Assembly (NCBI GenBank): GCA_947165025.1
Contig: CAMUYQ010000011.1
Coordinates: 17,552 to 81,551 of the forward strand
Direction of reading: 5' to 3'
Source of the DNA: an uncultured Lachnospiraceae bacterium
GTDB taxonomy: Bacteria; Bacillota; Clostridia; Lachnospirales; Lachnospiraceae
Length of the DNA stretch: 64,000 nt
Shown in pieces: positions 43,705 to 52,503 of the stretch. The notes below the pieces were generated by a model. It was not told the DNA's origin and did not search any database. It saw only the letters and a program-made list of their open reading frames with translations. A program made the position numbers and the translations under genes. The first letter of the stretch is position 1, and each line of letters begins with the position of its first letter.

Positions 43705-44809
43705 ACAGAAAGAACCGCTCATTCATCTGACAAAGCGCGGCGGCGTTTCAAAAAAGAAAGCGATGATGATAAGAGTACTCGCTGTCATTGTCGCTCTCAT
43801 AGTGTGCGCGATCGTCACCGGTCTTACCACGGGCATTAATCCGCTCGGGGTTTATTCTTCTATAATAGCGGGAGCGTTTGGATCCGCGCGCAAAACATGG
43901 ATCACTTTCCAGGATGTTTCGATACTTCTCATCATCGCACTGTCACTTACGATCGCGTTCAGAATGAGATTCTGGAACATCGGTGGTGAGGGTCAGGTCC
44001 TGATGGGAGGACTCGGTGCAGCAGCCTGCATGATCTGTCTTGACGGAAAGCTTCCCAATGCAGTCGTCATGATACTGATGCTCATATCAAGTGTATTTCT
44101 CGGCGCGCTCTGGGGATTCATCCCGGCTCTGTGCAAGGCACTGTGGAATACGAACGAGACACTCTCGACACTTATGATGAACTATATCGCCACGCAGCTT
44201 GTTCTGTTCTTTACGATAATGTGGGAAGTGCCGAAGGGATCGGGCAAGATAGGTATCATTAATCAGAATTCACATACCGGATGGCTTCCTCAGGTTTTCG
44301 GTTCAAAGTATCTTCTGCCGATATTAGTTGCTGCGGTTGTCACTGCATTTGTTTATGTCTATATCAAATACACGAAGCACGGATATGAGATAAGGGTTGT
44401 GGGCGAGTCACCGAAGACAAGTGTTTACGTCGGCATCAACGTCAGCAAAGTGTTTATCAGAACGATGCTCGTATCCGGCGGTCTGTGCGGACTGACGGGC
44501 CTGCTTCTTGTCGGCGGCATCAATCATACACTTACTTCCACGATCGCTGACGGAAGAGGATTCACCGCAGTTCTCGTATCGTGGATGGCACAGTTCAATC
44601 CGTTTGCAATGATCGTAACAAGCTTCATAATCGTGTTCATGGACAGGGGTGCGGGAGAGATCGCGACACAGTTCGATCTCAACCAGTCGTTCGGTGATAT
44701 CCTCACCGGCATAATCCTGTTCTTCATAATAGGCTGTGAGTTCTTCATCAACTATGAGATACATCTGAGAAAGAAGACCACGAAAAAGGAGGAGGCAAAG
44801 GCATGTTAG
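43694..44809 (+). CDS. Nucleoside ABC transporter permease (YufP-like)
   Basis: 371 residues, about ten membrane segments. Belongs to the BPD_transp_2 family: FRMRFWNIGGEGQVLMGGLGA (the family's EGQ loop), NTNETLSTLMMNYIA, and GYEIRVVGESPKTSVYVGIN (the cytoplasmic coupling loop facing the ATPase). GTG start inside the ATPase gene's 3' end; the stop overlaps the second permease. Forms the heterodimeric channel with it. Confidence 0.92.
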   Translation: MDSKQKEPLIHLTKRGGVSKKKAMMIRVLAVIVALIVCAIVTGLTTGINPLGVYSSIIAGAFGSARKTWITFQDVSILLIIALSLTIAFRMRFWNIGGEGQVLMGGLGAAACMICLDGKLPNAVVMILMLISSVFLGALWGFIPALCKALWNTNETLSTLMMNYIATQLVLFFTIMWEVPKGSGKIGIINQNSHTGWLPQVFGSKYLLPILVAAVVTAFVYVYIKYTKHGYEIRVVGESPKTSVYVGINVSKVFIRTMLVSGGLCGLTGLLLVGGINHTLTSTIADGRGFTAVLVSWMAQFNPFAMIVTSFIIVFMDRGAGEIATQFDLNQSFGDILTGIILFFIIGCEFFINYEIHLRKKTTKKEEAKAC

Positions 44810-45798
44810 GATTTCTTGCATTTATTCCGAGGGCCGTTGCCCAGGGCATACCGCTTCTTTTCGGCTGTACCGGTGAGATCGTTACCGAGAAGTCCGGAAA
44901 CCTCAATCTCGGTCTTCCCGGCGTAATGTACGTCGGAGCGATAAGCGGTGTAATAGGATCATTCTTCTACGAGAATTCGGTAGGTGCCGGCGAAGTCAAT
45001 GCAGCGCTTGCGATTCTCATCCCGCTCATGTGCTCGATCGTCGGATCGCTGATCATGGGACTTATCTATTCGTTCCTTGTAGTTACATTCCGCGCCAACC
45101 AGAACGTTACCGGTCTTGCGATGACAACGTTCGGTGTGGGCTTCGGAAACTTCTTCGGAGGCTCTCTTATCAAGCTTGCCAAGACGGATCTTCCTTCGAT
45201 CTCTCTTTCCAAGACGAGTATGGTATTTCGCAGCCAGCTTCCCTTTGCAAAGAGTCTCGGAGTTATCGGAGAGATATTTTTCTCATACGGATTCCTTGCA
45301 TATACCGCAGTTATCATAGCGCTCATAGTGGCATATGTTTTCAAGAAGACGAGAGTGGGACTGAACCTGCGCGCCGTCGGCGAAAATCCTGCCACCGCAG
45401 ATGCTGCCGGAATAAACGTTACCAAATACAAATATCTGGCCACCTGTATCGGATGCGTGATCGCAGGACTCGGCGGACTGTATTACGTAATGGATTATGC
45501 GTGCGGTATATGGTCCAATGATGCGTTCGGTGACAGAGGATGGCTTGCGATCGCGCTTGTCATATTCACACTCTGGAAATCGGATCTCGGTATATTTGCA
45601 TCGATACTGTTCGGCGGACTGTACATTCTGTATCTGTACATACCGACGGGAATGGAACATATGGAGTTCAAGGAACTGTACAAGATGATCCCTTACGTTG
45701 TCACTCTCGTCGTCCTGATCTTCACGAGCATGAGAAACCGCAGGGAGGATCAGCCGCCTCAGAGCCTGGGACTTAATTACTTCAGAGAGGAGCGTTAA
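44803..45798 (+). CDS. Nucleoside ABC transporter permease (YufQ-like)
   Basis: 331 residues, about nine membrane segments. Family features: LLFGCTGEIVTEKSGNLNLG near the start, RANQNVTGLAMTTFGVG, and GLNLRAVGENPATADAAGIN as the coupling loop (compare the same loop in the preceding permease). Partner of the YufP-like subunit. The ATG overlaps the previous stop and the next gene begins one base after its own. Confidence 0.92.
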   Translation: MLGFLAFIPRAVAQGIPLLFGCTGEIVTEKSGNLNLGLPGVMYVGAISGVIGSFFYENSVGAGEVNAALAILIPLMCSIVGSLIMGLIYSFLVVTFRANQNVTGLAMTTFGVGFGNFFGGSLIKLAKTDLPSISLSKTSMVFRSQLPFAKSLGVIGEIFFSYGFLAYTAVIIALIVAYVFKKTRVGLNLRAVGENPATADAAGINVTKYKYLATCIGCVIAGLGGLYYVMDYACGIWSNDAFGDRGWLAIALVIFTLWKSDLGIFASILFGGLYILYLYIPTGMEHMEFKELYKMIPYVVTLVVLIFTSMRNRREDQPPQSLGLNYFREER

Positions 45799-45799
45799 A

Positions 45800-46384
45800 G
45801 TGAAACTTCTTGAAGAAAGAATAAAAAAAGACGGTGTCGTAAAAGCAGGAAATGTTCTGAAGGTTGATTCATTCCTGAATCACCAGATCGACATCAAACT
45901 TATGAATGAGATAGGAAAAGAATTCAAGCGTATCTTTTCCGACGTTGAGGTTACAAAGATACTCACGGTGGAAGCATCGGGTATCGCGATCGCAGCGATC
46001 GTGGCACAGTATTTTGATGTACCTGTGGTGTTCGCAAAGAAGAGTCAGTCGATCAATCTCGACGGTTCCATCTACTCGACAAAGATAGAATCATTCACTC
46101 ACAAAAGAGTGTACGATGTCATCGTTTCAAAGAAGTATTTATCACCCGAAGACAAGGTACTTGTTGTGGATGATTTTCTTGCAAACGGATGCGCGGCCGA
46201 CGGCCTGATCGATATCATAAATGAATCCGGAGCGACACTTCAGGGCGTCGGTATCATAATCGAAAAAGGATTCCAGGACGGCGGAAAGCGGCTCAGGGAG
46301 CGGGGCGTGAGAGTTGAGTCTCTTGCAATAGTCGACGCGATGGATGACAAAACAGGAGAGATAACATTCAGACATCAGTCATAA
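45800..46384 (+). CDS. xpt: Xanthine phosphoribosyltransferase
   Basis: 194 residues, GTG start. The Xpt pattern is complete: KVDSFLNHQIDIKLMNEIG at the N-terminus, VEASGIAIA, KKSQSINL, and the PRPP loop VLVVDDFLANGCAADG. Converts xanthine plus PRPP to XMP, salvaging the base after a transported nucleoside is cleaved. Its place as the last gene of the transporter operon ties the operon to purine salvage. Confidence 0.95.
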   Translation: MKLLEERIKKDGVVKAGNVLKVDSFLNHQIDIKLMNEIGKEFKRIFSDVEVTKILTVEASGIAIAAIVAQYFDVPVVFAKKSQSINLDGSIYSTKIESFTHKRVYDVIVSKKYLSPEDKVLVVDDFLANGCAADGLIDIINESGATLQGVGIIIEKGFQDGGKRLRERGVRVESLAIVDAMDDKTGEITFRHQS

Positions 46385-46420
46385 AAAATGATATCAAAAA
46401 TGTTACCATACGCTAACAAC

Positions 46421-46448
46421 TTGACTATATTTCATGACATGATAGAAT
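46421..46448 (+). promoter_or_regulatory. Promoter of the SCP2-like gene
   Basis: TTGACT (46421-46426), 16-bp spacer, TAGAAT (46443-46448) with a TGA extended -10. Confidence 0.65.
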
Positions 46449-46481
46449 GATGTTACAGATTAATTTCTGTTATCATTTTTT
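46447..46481 (+). terminator. Probable terminator of the purine operon
   Basis: ATGAT...ACAGA (46447-46451, 46455-46459) pairs with TCTGT...ATCAT (46466-46470, 46472-46476) around a short loop with a small internal bulge, followed by six T. It overlaps the -10 box of the next gene. Confidence 0.55.
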
Positions 46482-46496
46482 GAGGAGTTTTTTATC

Positions 46497-46841
46497 ATGG
46501 CACAGAAGAAACCGATCACATATGAACAGATCGTGAAGAAGGTCAGGAAGACTTTTGAGAATGCTGATGCACGTGAAGTGTTCGAGCATGTTGCGATCGA
46601 AGTTGATATCATCGGAGAGGGCGCCGGAGCTTTTTATTTTGAAGTTGCGGAACGCGCATGTACGATCGAGCCGTACAATTATTATAATCATGACGGCAGG
46701 ATAATCGCGAGCGCGGATGTTCTTCTTGCGCTTGCAGCAAAGAAGATTCATATGCGCGAAGCATGGCAGAACGGAGACATCAAATACGAGGGCAATGAGG
46801 TCAAGTTCAACCTGCTTCTTGATAAGATAAAACTGAAGTGA
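46497..46841 (+). CDS. SCP2 sterol-binding-like domain protein
   Basis: 114 residues. The centre IIGEGAGAFYFEVAERACTIEP, YNYYNHDGRIIASADVLLALA and the end WQNGDIKYEGNEVKFNLLL follow the SCP2-like pattern (a lipid-binding alpha/beta fold with a hydrophobic tunnel). Bacterial single-domain members are of unknown role; lipid or acyl-CoA binding is assumed. GAGGAG at 46482-46487 precedes the ATG by 9 bases. Convergent with rqcH. Confidence 0.72.
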   Translation: MAQKKPITYEQIVKKVRKTFENADAREVFEHVAIEVDIIGEGAGAFYFEVAERACTIEPYNYYNHDGRIIASADVLLALAAKKIHMREAWQNGDIKYEGNEVKFNLLLDKIKLK

Positions 46842-46854
46842 TCAGGGAAATGAG

Positions 46855-48618
46855 TTACCGGTTCTGTTCGACAGGTGTTACCGAATCCGGGATCACCGCA
46901 TCGGCGACCATTGAATAATTTGTATAGTACACTACAAACCCCGGCTTTGATGCCGCGGGTTTTTTAATTTCTTTTCTTTTTACGTAATCGATCTCGACTT
47001 TACCCATGCTGCGTCCGCTCGAGTAATACGCAGCAAGACTTGCAGCCTCTTCAAATGTCCTGTCGGTCAGTTCCCTTCCTTCGCACCTTACGATGACATG
47101 ACTGCCCGGCATCTTCTTTGCATGGAACCACCAGTCGTTTGTATTTGCGATCTTGAAAGTGAGCTCATCGTTCTGGAAATTGTTCTTGCCGACATAGATC
47201 GTGAATCCGTCGGCGGACATATAACAGAACGGATGGCTCTTTTCGCTCTTTGTTTTTGAGTGTCCCCTCTTTTTGATGTAGCCGCTTTCCGAAAGCTCCT
47301 CACGTATCTGCGCAAGATCCTTTTCATCCGTTGCTATATCAAGACTTGTAAGAACGCTTTCAAGATGATCGATCTCGCTTCTCGTTCCTTCAAGCTGAAC
47401 CGTCACAGCTTCCTTAGTCCTTTTCAGTTTGTTGTAGCGGTCAAAATATTTTACCGAGTTTTCCATCGCGCTCTTTGTCGGATCGAGCGGGATGGTGATC
47501 TTTTCATTTGTATAATAATTGTCGCACGTGATCTTATCCGCACCTTCTTCGGCGCTGTATCCGTACGTCTGAAGAAGCTCGCCGTATATCCTGAACCTGT
47601 CCATCTTGTCAGTATCCTTAAGCTGCTTCTCCTGAATATCAAGTTTTTTGACGCTTCTCTCAATCGCAGTCATAACGATCCTCCGAAGATCGGAACTCTT
47701 CTGGCGGATACGTGAGTACTCGTCTCTTGACGCATAGTAGGAGATGAGCATTTCGGAAACAGTATCAAAACGCTTCCGCGCGCTTTTCTTAAACTGTTCA
47801 AGCTCAACGACTTCAAACTCCACGGGCCTGTCCTGATTATCGAATATCACCGCACAGCGAAAATCATCCGCCGCGATCATTTCATCAAGTTTGACGAGCG
47901 CATTGTAAAGTTTACATAAATCATCGGTGGAGTATGTATTGGCCGCCCTGTCCGCATCAAGCCCGGCCTGCTCACAAAGGCTTAAAGCAACTGCAGGAGA
48001 GAAACCGGTGAAAGTTGAATACAATGATTTTACAAGCGGTAACGGTTTACATAAAGTACCGGACAAGGCGTCGGCACTATGATTACATAAAATATAGTTA
48101 TGTAAATCAATCTTATCATCAGTCTTTGGTATGAAATACTCTCTTCCGGGAAGAACTTCGCGCACCGATGATACGGCGGAGGTGACATGCTTGATGCTGT
48201 CTATTATCGTGTTATCAGGCTTTCTGAATATGATGTTGGAGTGCTTGCCCATGAGCTCCACGGTCAGTATCTTGCGGCACGTATCGCCCATTTCATCAAG
48301 ATGTTCGATCGTAAACTCGATTATCCTCTCAAGATCAGGCTGTGTGACGGAGATGATCCTTCCGCCTGAGATATGCTTTCTAAGCAGCATGCAGAAGCTC
48401 GGAGCTGTCATCGGAGCCTGTTTGTTCTCGCCTGTCAGGTACACAAAAGGAAGAGAGGCTCCCGCGCTTATCAGCAGCCGCTCGTTCGTCTCCTTCGTTT
48501 TTATCGTGAGCAATAGTTCATCCGCCTCGGGCTGTACTATCTTAGAGATCCGCCCGCCCGTCAGATGCTCCTGCAGCTCACGTGTCAACGCCCTGATTGT
48601 GATTCCGTCAAGTGCCAT
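46855..48618 (-). CDS. rqcH: RqcH (NFACT family) ribosome quality-control protein
   Basis: 587 residues from ATG 48618, which gives the canonical MALDG start; three codons upstream another ATG (48627) falls within a -10 box. NFACT-N domain 1-190, helical HhH and coiled-coil middle (290-430), and NFACT-R near the C-terminus with GKNNFQND and DWWFHAKKMPGSHVIVR. RqcH binds stalled 50S subunits with peptidyl-tRNA and adds C-terminal Ala tails to mark aborted peptides for degradation. The usual older name is fibronectin-binding protein; the ribosome role is better founded. Confidence 0.93.
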   Translation of the reverse strand: MALDGITIRALTRELQEHLTGGRISKIVQPEADELLLTIKTKETNERLLISAGASLPFVYLTGENKQAPMTAPSFCMLLRKHISGGRIISVTQPDLERIIEFTIEHLDEMGDTCRKILTVELMGKHSNIIFRKPDNTIIDSIKHVTSAVSSVREVLPGREYFIPKTDDKIDLHNYILCNHSADALSGTLCKPLPLVKSLYSTFTGFSPAVALSLCEQAGLDADRAANTYSTDDLCKLYNALVKLDEMIAADDFRCAVIFDNQDRPVEFEVVELEQFKKSARKRFDTVSEMLISYYASRDEYSRIRQKSSDLRRIVMTAIERSVKKLDIQEKQLKDTDKMDRFRIYGELLQTYGYSAEEGADKITCDNYYTNEKITIPLDPTKSAMENSVKYFDRYNKLKRTKEAVTVQLEGTRSEIDHLESVLTSLDIATDEKDLAQIREELSESGYIKKRGHSKTKSEKSHPFCYMSADGFTIYVGKNNFQNDELTFKIANTNDWWFHAKKMPGSHVIVRCEGRELTDRTFEEAASLAAYYSSGRSMGKVEIDYVKRKEIKKPAASKPGFVVYYTNYSMVADAVIPDSVTPVEQNR

Positions 48619-48625
48619 GTGATAC

Positions 48626-48634
48626 ATTGTACCA
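48626..48634 (-). promoter_or_regulatory. rqcH extended -10 promoter (leaderless type)
   Basis: Minus strand TGGTACAAT (48634-48626). The ATG at 48618 starts seven bases after the -10 box, with no ribosome site. No clear -35; the region where it would lie is the end of the hairpin repeat. Confidence 0.45.
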
Positions 48635-48649
48635 CAACTTGGAAGTAAA

Positions 48650-48785
48650 GCGAGTGGCAGGCAGTATTTCCGTAAAAACGCGCTCCCGCTCCTGTTCAGC
48701 CGCAGCTGACGCTAGGCTCGTGAAAAACCTCGCCAAGCGCAGGCGACTTCACAAGGTTTTTCCGAAAACACTGCCTGTCCCTCGC
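48650..48785 (-). repeat. Long-hairpin repeat, copy 2
   Basis: 136 bp with arms at 48650-48679 and 48756-48785 that pair with few mismatches (GCGAG..CAGGCAGT..TTTCCG..AAAAA). The minus-strand core (48740-48711) reads CTTGGCGAGGTTTTT then CACGAGCCTAG, matching copy 1 (40207-40340) except at compensating positions. It fills the space between the divergent rqcH and yicC promoters. Confidence 0.75.
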
Positions 48786-48811
48786 CTGCTCCCTCCATGT
48801 TTCATATATTC

Positions 48812-48840
48812 TTGACTGTATTTGAGCGTTTAACTATAAT
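48812..48840 (+). promoter_or_regulatory. Promoter of the yicC-gmk operon
   Basis: TTGACT (48812-48817), 17-bp spacer, perfect TATAAT (48835-48840). Confidence 0.9.
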
Positions 48841-48870
48841 ATATGAAGACTTTATGGGGAAGGGAATGAC

Positions 48871-49749
48871 ATGCTCAAGAGTATGACCGGCTTCGGCCGT
48901 TCCGAATACATAGACGAAAAGCGCAAGATCACGGTCGAGATCAAGGCCGTTAATCACAGATATCTGGACTGCTCGATAAAGATGCCGAAGAAGCTCGGCT
49001 TCTTTGAGGCGTCGATCAGAACACTTCTCAAAGATTATATCCAGCGCGGTAAGGTCGATGTTTTCATTACATATGAAGACTATACCGAGGACAATCTCAA
49101 CCTGAAGTACAACCGGGACATGGCGAAAGCGTATCTGTCATATCTTAATGAAATGGCAGAGGAGTTCGGCATCGAGAACGATGTAAGGGTATCGACTCTG
49201 TCAAGATATCCTGAGGTCTTCTCGCTTGAAGAGTCCAATGTTGATGAGGATGAGATATGGTCAGATCTTGAAAAGGTAGTCAGGGAAGCAGCGGCGGCAT
49301 TTGTTGATTCGAGGATCAAGGAAGGCGAGAACCTTAAAAAGGATCTTCTCGACAAGCTCGACAAGATGCTCTCATATGTCGGAAATATCGAGAAGCGCGC
49401 GCCCGAGATCATCGAAGAATACAGGAAGAACCTTTGTGAGAGAGTTGCCGATCTTCTTGCTGACTCTGCGATCGATGAGTCGAGGATACTCGGAGAGGTA
49501 ACACTGTTTGCTGACAAGATATGCGTTGACGAAGAGATAGTAAGGCTCAAGAGCCACGTTAAAACGACAGCGGATATTCTCAAAGAGGGCGGAAGCGTCG
49601 GCAGAAAGCTTGATTTTATTGCCCAGGAGATGAACAGGGAAGCAAACACGATACTTTCGAAGTCGAACGATCTGGCAACGAGCGATATAGCGATAAACCT
49701 CAAGACCGATATAGAAAAGGTCAGGGAACAGATACAGAACATCGAATGA
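48871..49749 (+). CDS. yicC: YicC family endoribonuclease
   Basis: 292 residues. N-terminal MLKSMTGFGRSE and KAVNHRYLDCSIKMPK are the family signature; the C-terminal DUF1732 block is GRKLDFIAQEMNREANTILSKSND (given in two parts: GRKLDFIAQEMNRE and ANTILSKS). YicC proteins are RNases in recent work on E. coli and Bacillus. GGGAAGGGA precedes the ATG. In Firmicutes it is usually next to gmk and rpoZ, as here (gmk starts 10 bp later). Confidence 0.94.
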   Translation: MLKSMTGFGRSEYIDEKRKITVEIKAVNHRYLDCSIKMPKKLGFFEASIRTLLKDYIQRGKVDVFITYEDYTEDNLNLKYNRDMAKAYLSYLNEMAEEFGIENDVRVSTLSRYPEVFSLEESNVDEDEIWSDLEKVVREAAAAFVDSRIKEGENLKKDLLDKLDKMLSYVGNIEKRAPEIIEEYRKNLCERVADLLADSAIDESRILGEVTLFADKICVDEEIVRLKSHVKTTADILKEGGSVGRKLDFIAQEMNREANTILSKSNDLATSDIAINLKTDIEKVREQIQNIE

Positions 49750-49759
49750 GGGATCCTGC

Positions 49760-50401
49760 ATGAAGAAAAAAGGCGTACTGGTAATCCTGTCGGGCTTTGC
49801 CGGATCGGGCAAAGGAACGATAATCCGGGAACTTCTTCAGAAATACGACAACTATGCTCTGTCCGTATCGGCGACAACGCGTGCGCCCAGAGAAGGAGAA
49901 GAAGAAGGAGTACATTACTTCTTCAAAACGGAAGACGAGTTCAAGGACATGATCGCCAAGGGCGAACTGCTCGAGTATGCCAACTATGTCGGAAATTACT
50001 ACGGCACTCCGCGTGCATATGTTAAGGAAAAACTTGCAGAGGGGATGAACGTCATCCTTGAGATCGAGACCGAAGGAGCACTTTCGATCAAGAGGGAATA
50101 TCCCGATGCGGTACTGATATTCGTAATGCCTCCGAGCGTTGAAGAGATCCACCACAGACTCAAACAGCGCGGCACAGAATCGGATGAGGTCATAGCAAAG
50201 CGTATGAAAAAAGCCGGGCTTGAGATCTCGGTAGTTGACAGATACGACTTTCTGATGATAAATGATGTATTGGCGGAAAGCGTTGAGATGTTCAATGCGA
50301 TCGTTGCGAGCCAGCAGATGGCCGTGTCGAGAAACCGCGACTACATTGATGATAAGAAGAAGGAATTCGAAGAATACCTATCAAGACAAAAGGAGAATTG
50401 A
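49760..50401 (+). CDS. gmk: Guanylate kinase
   Basis: 213 residues. P-loop ILSGFAGSGKGT near residue 9 (GPSGxGKGT in most), SATTRAPREGEEEGVHYFF (GMP-binding Arg/Glu/Tyr), GNYYGTPRAYV and the LID/RKR-like KRMKKAG. Phosphorylates GMP to GDP using ATP. The change from GPSG to GFAG in the P-loop is conservative. Overlaps the TTG of the rpoZ frame; rpoZ is taken to begin two bases downstream. Confidence 0.95.
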   Translation: MKKKGVLVILSGFAGSGKGTIIRELLQKYDNYALSVSATTRAPREGEEEGVHYFFKTEDEFKDMIAKGELLEYANYVGNYYGTPRAYVKEKLAEGMNVILEIETEGALSIKREYPDAVLIFVMPPSVEEIHHRLKQRGTESDEVIAKRMKKAGLEISVVDRYDFLMINDVLAESVEMFNAIVASQQMAVSRNRDYIDDKKKEFEEYLSRQKEN

Positions 50402-50403
50402 TC

Positions 50404-50634
50404 ATGTTACATCCGTCTTACAGCGATCTTATGAAAGTTGTCAACAGCGAGGTTGAGGTTGGAGAGCATCCTGTTGTAAACAGCCGTTACTCGATCGTAA
50501 TGGCTACATCAAAGAGAGCCCGCCAGCTCGTCAACGGAAGAGCAACTACTGTAAAGGATTCCGAAAACAGGAACCCTCTTTCGGTTGCCATCGAGGAACT
50601 CGAAAAGGGTGACATCAAGATCCTTGCCGAATAA
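50404..50634 (+). CDS. rpoZ: DNA-directed RNA polymerase subunit omega
   Basis: 76 residues from ATG 50404, seven bases behind AAGGAG. Matches omega: MLHPSYSDLMK, VNSRYSIVMATSKRARQL and NPLSVAIEELEKGDIKI. Helps assemble the beta' subunit. The order gmk-rpoZ is normal in Firmicutes, here followed by rimO instead of the more usual coaBC-priA. Confidence 0.95.
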   Translation: MLHPSYSDLMKVVNSEVEVGEHPVVNSRYSIVMATSKRARQLVNGRATTVKDSENRNPLSVAIEELEKGDIKILAE

Positions 50635-50648
50635 TCAGGGAATCTGAC

Positions 50649-51971
50649 ATGAAGCTTTTTTTCGTATCTCTCGGATGCGACAAGAATCTCGTTGACAGCG
50701 AGCACATGATCGCAAAGCTTAACGCAGCCGGCTTGGAGCTTACCGATGAGGAAAAAGAAGCGGACGTGATCGTCATAAACACGTGCTGCTTTATCCACGA
50801 TGCCAAACAGGAGAGCATCGATACCATTCTGGAAATGGCGCGCCTTAAGGATAACAAACTTAAGGCTCTTATTGTTTGTGGGTGTCTGGCAGAACGCTAC
50901 AGGGACGAGATCATAAAGGAGATCCCCGAGGTTGACGCAGTCATCGGCATGAATGAAGATGACATCGTAAGCGCGATCGGATCCGTCATCGGAAACACCG
51001 CTTCGCGAAAATCATCCGCTACGCGAAAATTATTCAATGCGCGTCTTATCACCACACCGGGACATTTTGAGTATCTGAAGATAGCGGAAGGGTGCGACAA
51101 GAACTGTACGTACTGCATAATACCGAAGATCAGGGGATCGTACAGATCCTATCCGATGGAGAAGCTCATTGAGGAAGCTGATTTCCTTGCAAAGCAGGGA
51201 GTAAAGGAGCTGATCCTCGTTGCCCAGGAGACTACGCTTTACGGCATCGATATATACGGACATAAAGCATTGCCTGAATTATTATGTAAACTGTCAGAGA
51301 TCGAAGGGATTGAATGGATCAGGCTTTTATACGCATACCCCGAAGAGATCACGGACGAGCTGATTGATATTATGTCAACCAATCCAAAGATATGTCATTA
51401 TATCGACATACCGATCCAGAGCGGCGCAGATCCTGTTCTCAAAAAGATGGGAAGGCGTACCGATCAGGCACGTATCAGGGAAGTTGTACAAAAGCTCAGA
51501 GATAAGATAAATGATATATGCATAAGGACTACTCTTATCGCCGGCTTTCCGGGTGAGACAGAGGAGGACTTTGAGGAAACATACAGGTTCGTTAATGAGA
51601 TGGAGTTTGACCGTCTCGGAGTATTTGCCTACTCGCCGGAGGAAGGAACGCCGGCATATGATTTTCGGCCGCAGGTCGGTGATGAGGAGAAGGAAAGGCG
51701 AAAGAGCGAACTGTATGAACTCCAGCAGGCCGTGTCATATGAGGCCTCGCAGAACATGATCGGTAAAACGGTGCGCGTCATCGTCGACGGATATCTGCCT
51801 GAGGATGATGTGTATGTTGCAAGGAGCTATCGCGATGCTCCCGATATTGACGGACTTGTGTTCGTGTATTCCGACCGTGAACTTGATACCGGTGTGATGG
51901 TAAACGTTACGGTAACGGATGCCAAAGAATATGATCTGGAAGGGAAAATAACGGATGAATCTGCCCAATAA
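50649..51971 (+). CDS. rimO: Ribosomal protein S12 methylthiotransferase
   Basis: 440 residues. UPF0004 N-terminal domain with SLGCDKNLVDSEHM and INTCCF, the first Fe-S cluster Cys; radical SAM motif GCDKNCTYCIIP near residue 150; LLYAYPEE, DIPIQSGAD and the C-terminal TRAM domain (IGKTVRVIVDGYL onwards). Adds a methylthio group to Asp of S12. Between the first two domains (51001-51044) lies a short tandem repeat, CGCTTCGCGAAAAT / CGCTACGCGAAAAT, coding SRKS and TRKL. Overlaps pgsA by 17 bp. Confidence 0.94.
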   Translation: MKLFFVSLGCDKNLVDSEHMIAKLNAAGLELTDEEKEADVIVINTCCFIHDAKQESIDTILEMARLKDNKLKALIVCGCLAERYRDEIIKEIPEVDAVIGMNEDDIVSAIGSVIGNTASRKSSATRKLFNARLITTPGHFEYLKIAEGCDKNCTYCIIPKIRGSYRSYPMEKLIEEADFLAKQGVKELILVAQETTLYGIDIYGHKALPELLCKLSEIEGIEWIRLLYAYPEEITDELIDIMSTNPKICHYIDIPIQSGADPVLKKMGRRTDQARIREVVQKLRDKINDICIRTTLIAGFPGETEEDFEETYRFVNEMEFDRLGVFAYSPEEGTPAYDFRPQVGDEEKERRKSELYELQQAVSYEASQNMIGKTVRVIVDGYLPEDDVYVARSYRDAPDIDGLVFVYSDRELDTGVMVNVTVTDAKEYDLEGKITDESAQ

Positions 51972-52503
51972 ACTTACAGTCTTAAGAGTTGCAGCTGTGC
52001 CTTTTTTTGTTGTGCTCATGCTCGTTCCGATATGCGGTGAGCCATGCGAGGGATGGTGCAAATGGACCGCGCTTGCGATCTTTATCCTTGCTGCACTTAC
52101 CGACCTTGTTGACGGAAGGCTTGCAAGAAAATACAAGCTCGTCACCAACTTCGGAAAGTTCATGGATCCGCTTGCGGACAAGCTTCTTGTTTGTTCGGCA
52201 CTCATATGTCTTGTCGAACTGAACAGGATACCCGCGTGGGTCGTTATCATAATCATCGCCCGTGAATTTGTCATAAGCGGTATCAGACTGATCGCGGTCG
52301 ATGACGGAGTCGTGATCGCAGCGAGCAGGTGGGGCAAGTACAAGACCGTTTTTCAGATGATCATGGTTGGCTTCATGATCGGAAACCTTCCGATATTCGA
52401 TCTTCTGACGCAGGTGCTCATGTGGATAGCGCTTGCACTGACGCTCATCTCGCTTGCTGATTACATCGCTAAGAACGTGGGACTTTTGAAAGGTAACTTC
52501 TGA
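51955..52503 (+). CDS. pgsA: CDP-diacylglycerol--glycerol-3-phosphate 3-phosphatidyltransferase
   Basis: 182 residues, about five membrane segments. Starts MNLPNKLTVLRV, typical of PgsA, and holds the full motif D50-x2-D53-G-x2-A-R ... G67-x3-D71-x3-D75. Makes phosphatidylglycerol phosphate, the first step to phosphatidylglycerol and cardiolipin. Distinct from the PssA-type enzyme at 21242 in its N-terminus and neighbours; the pgsA-cinA order is classical in Firmicutes. The stop overlaps the cinA ATG. Confidence 0.93.
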   Translation: MNLPNKLTVLRVAAVPFFVVLMLVPICGEPCEGWCKWTALAIFILAALTDLVDGRLARKYKLVTNFGKFMDPLADKLLVCSALICLVELNRIPAWVVIIIIAREFVISGIRLIAVDDGVVIAASRWGKYKTVFQMIMVGFMIGNLPIFDLLTQVLMWIALALTLISLADYIAKNVGLLKGNF

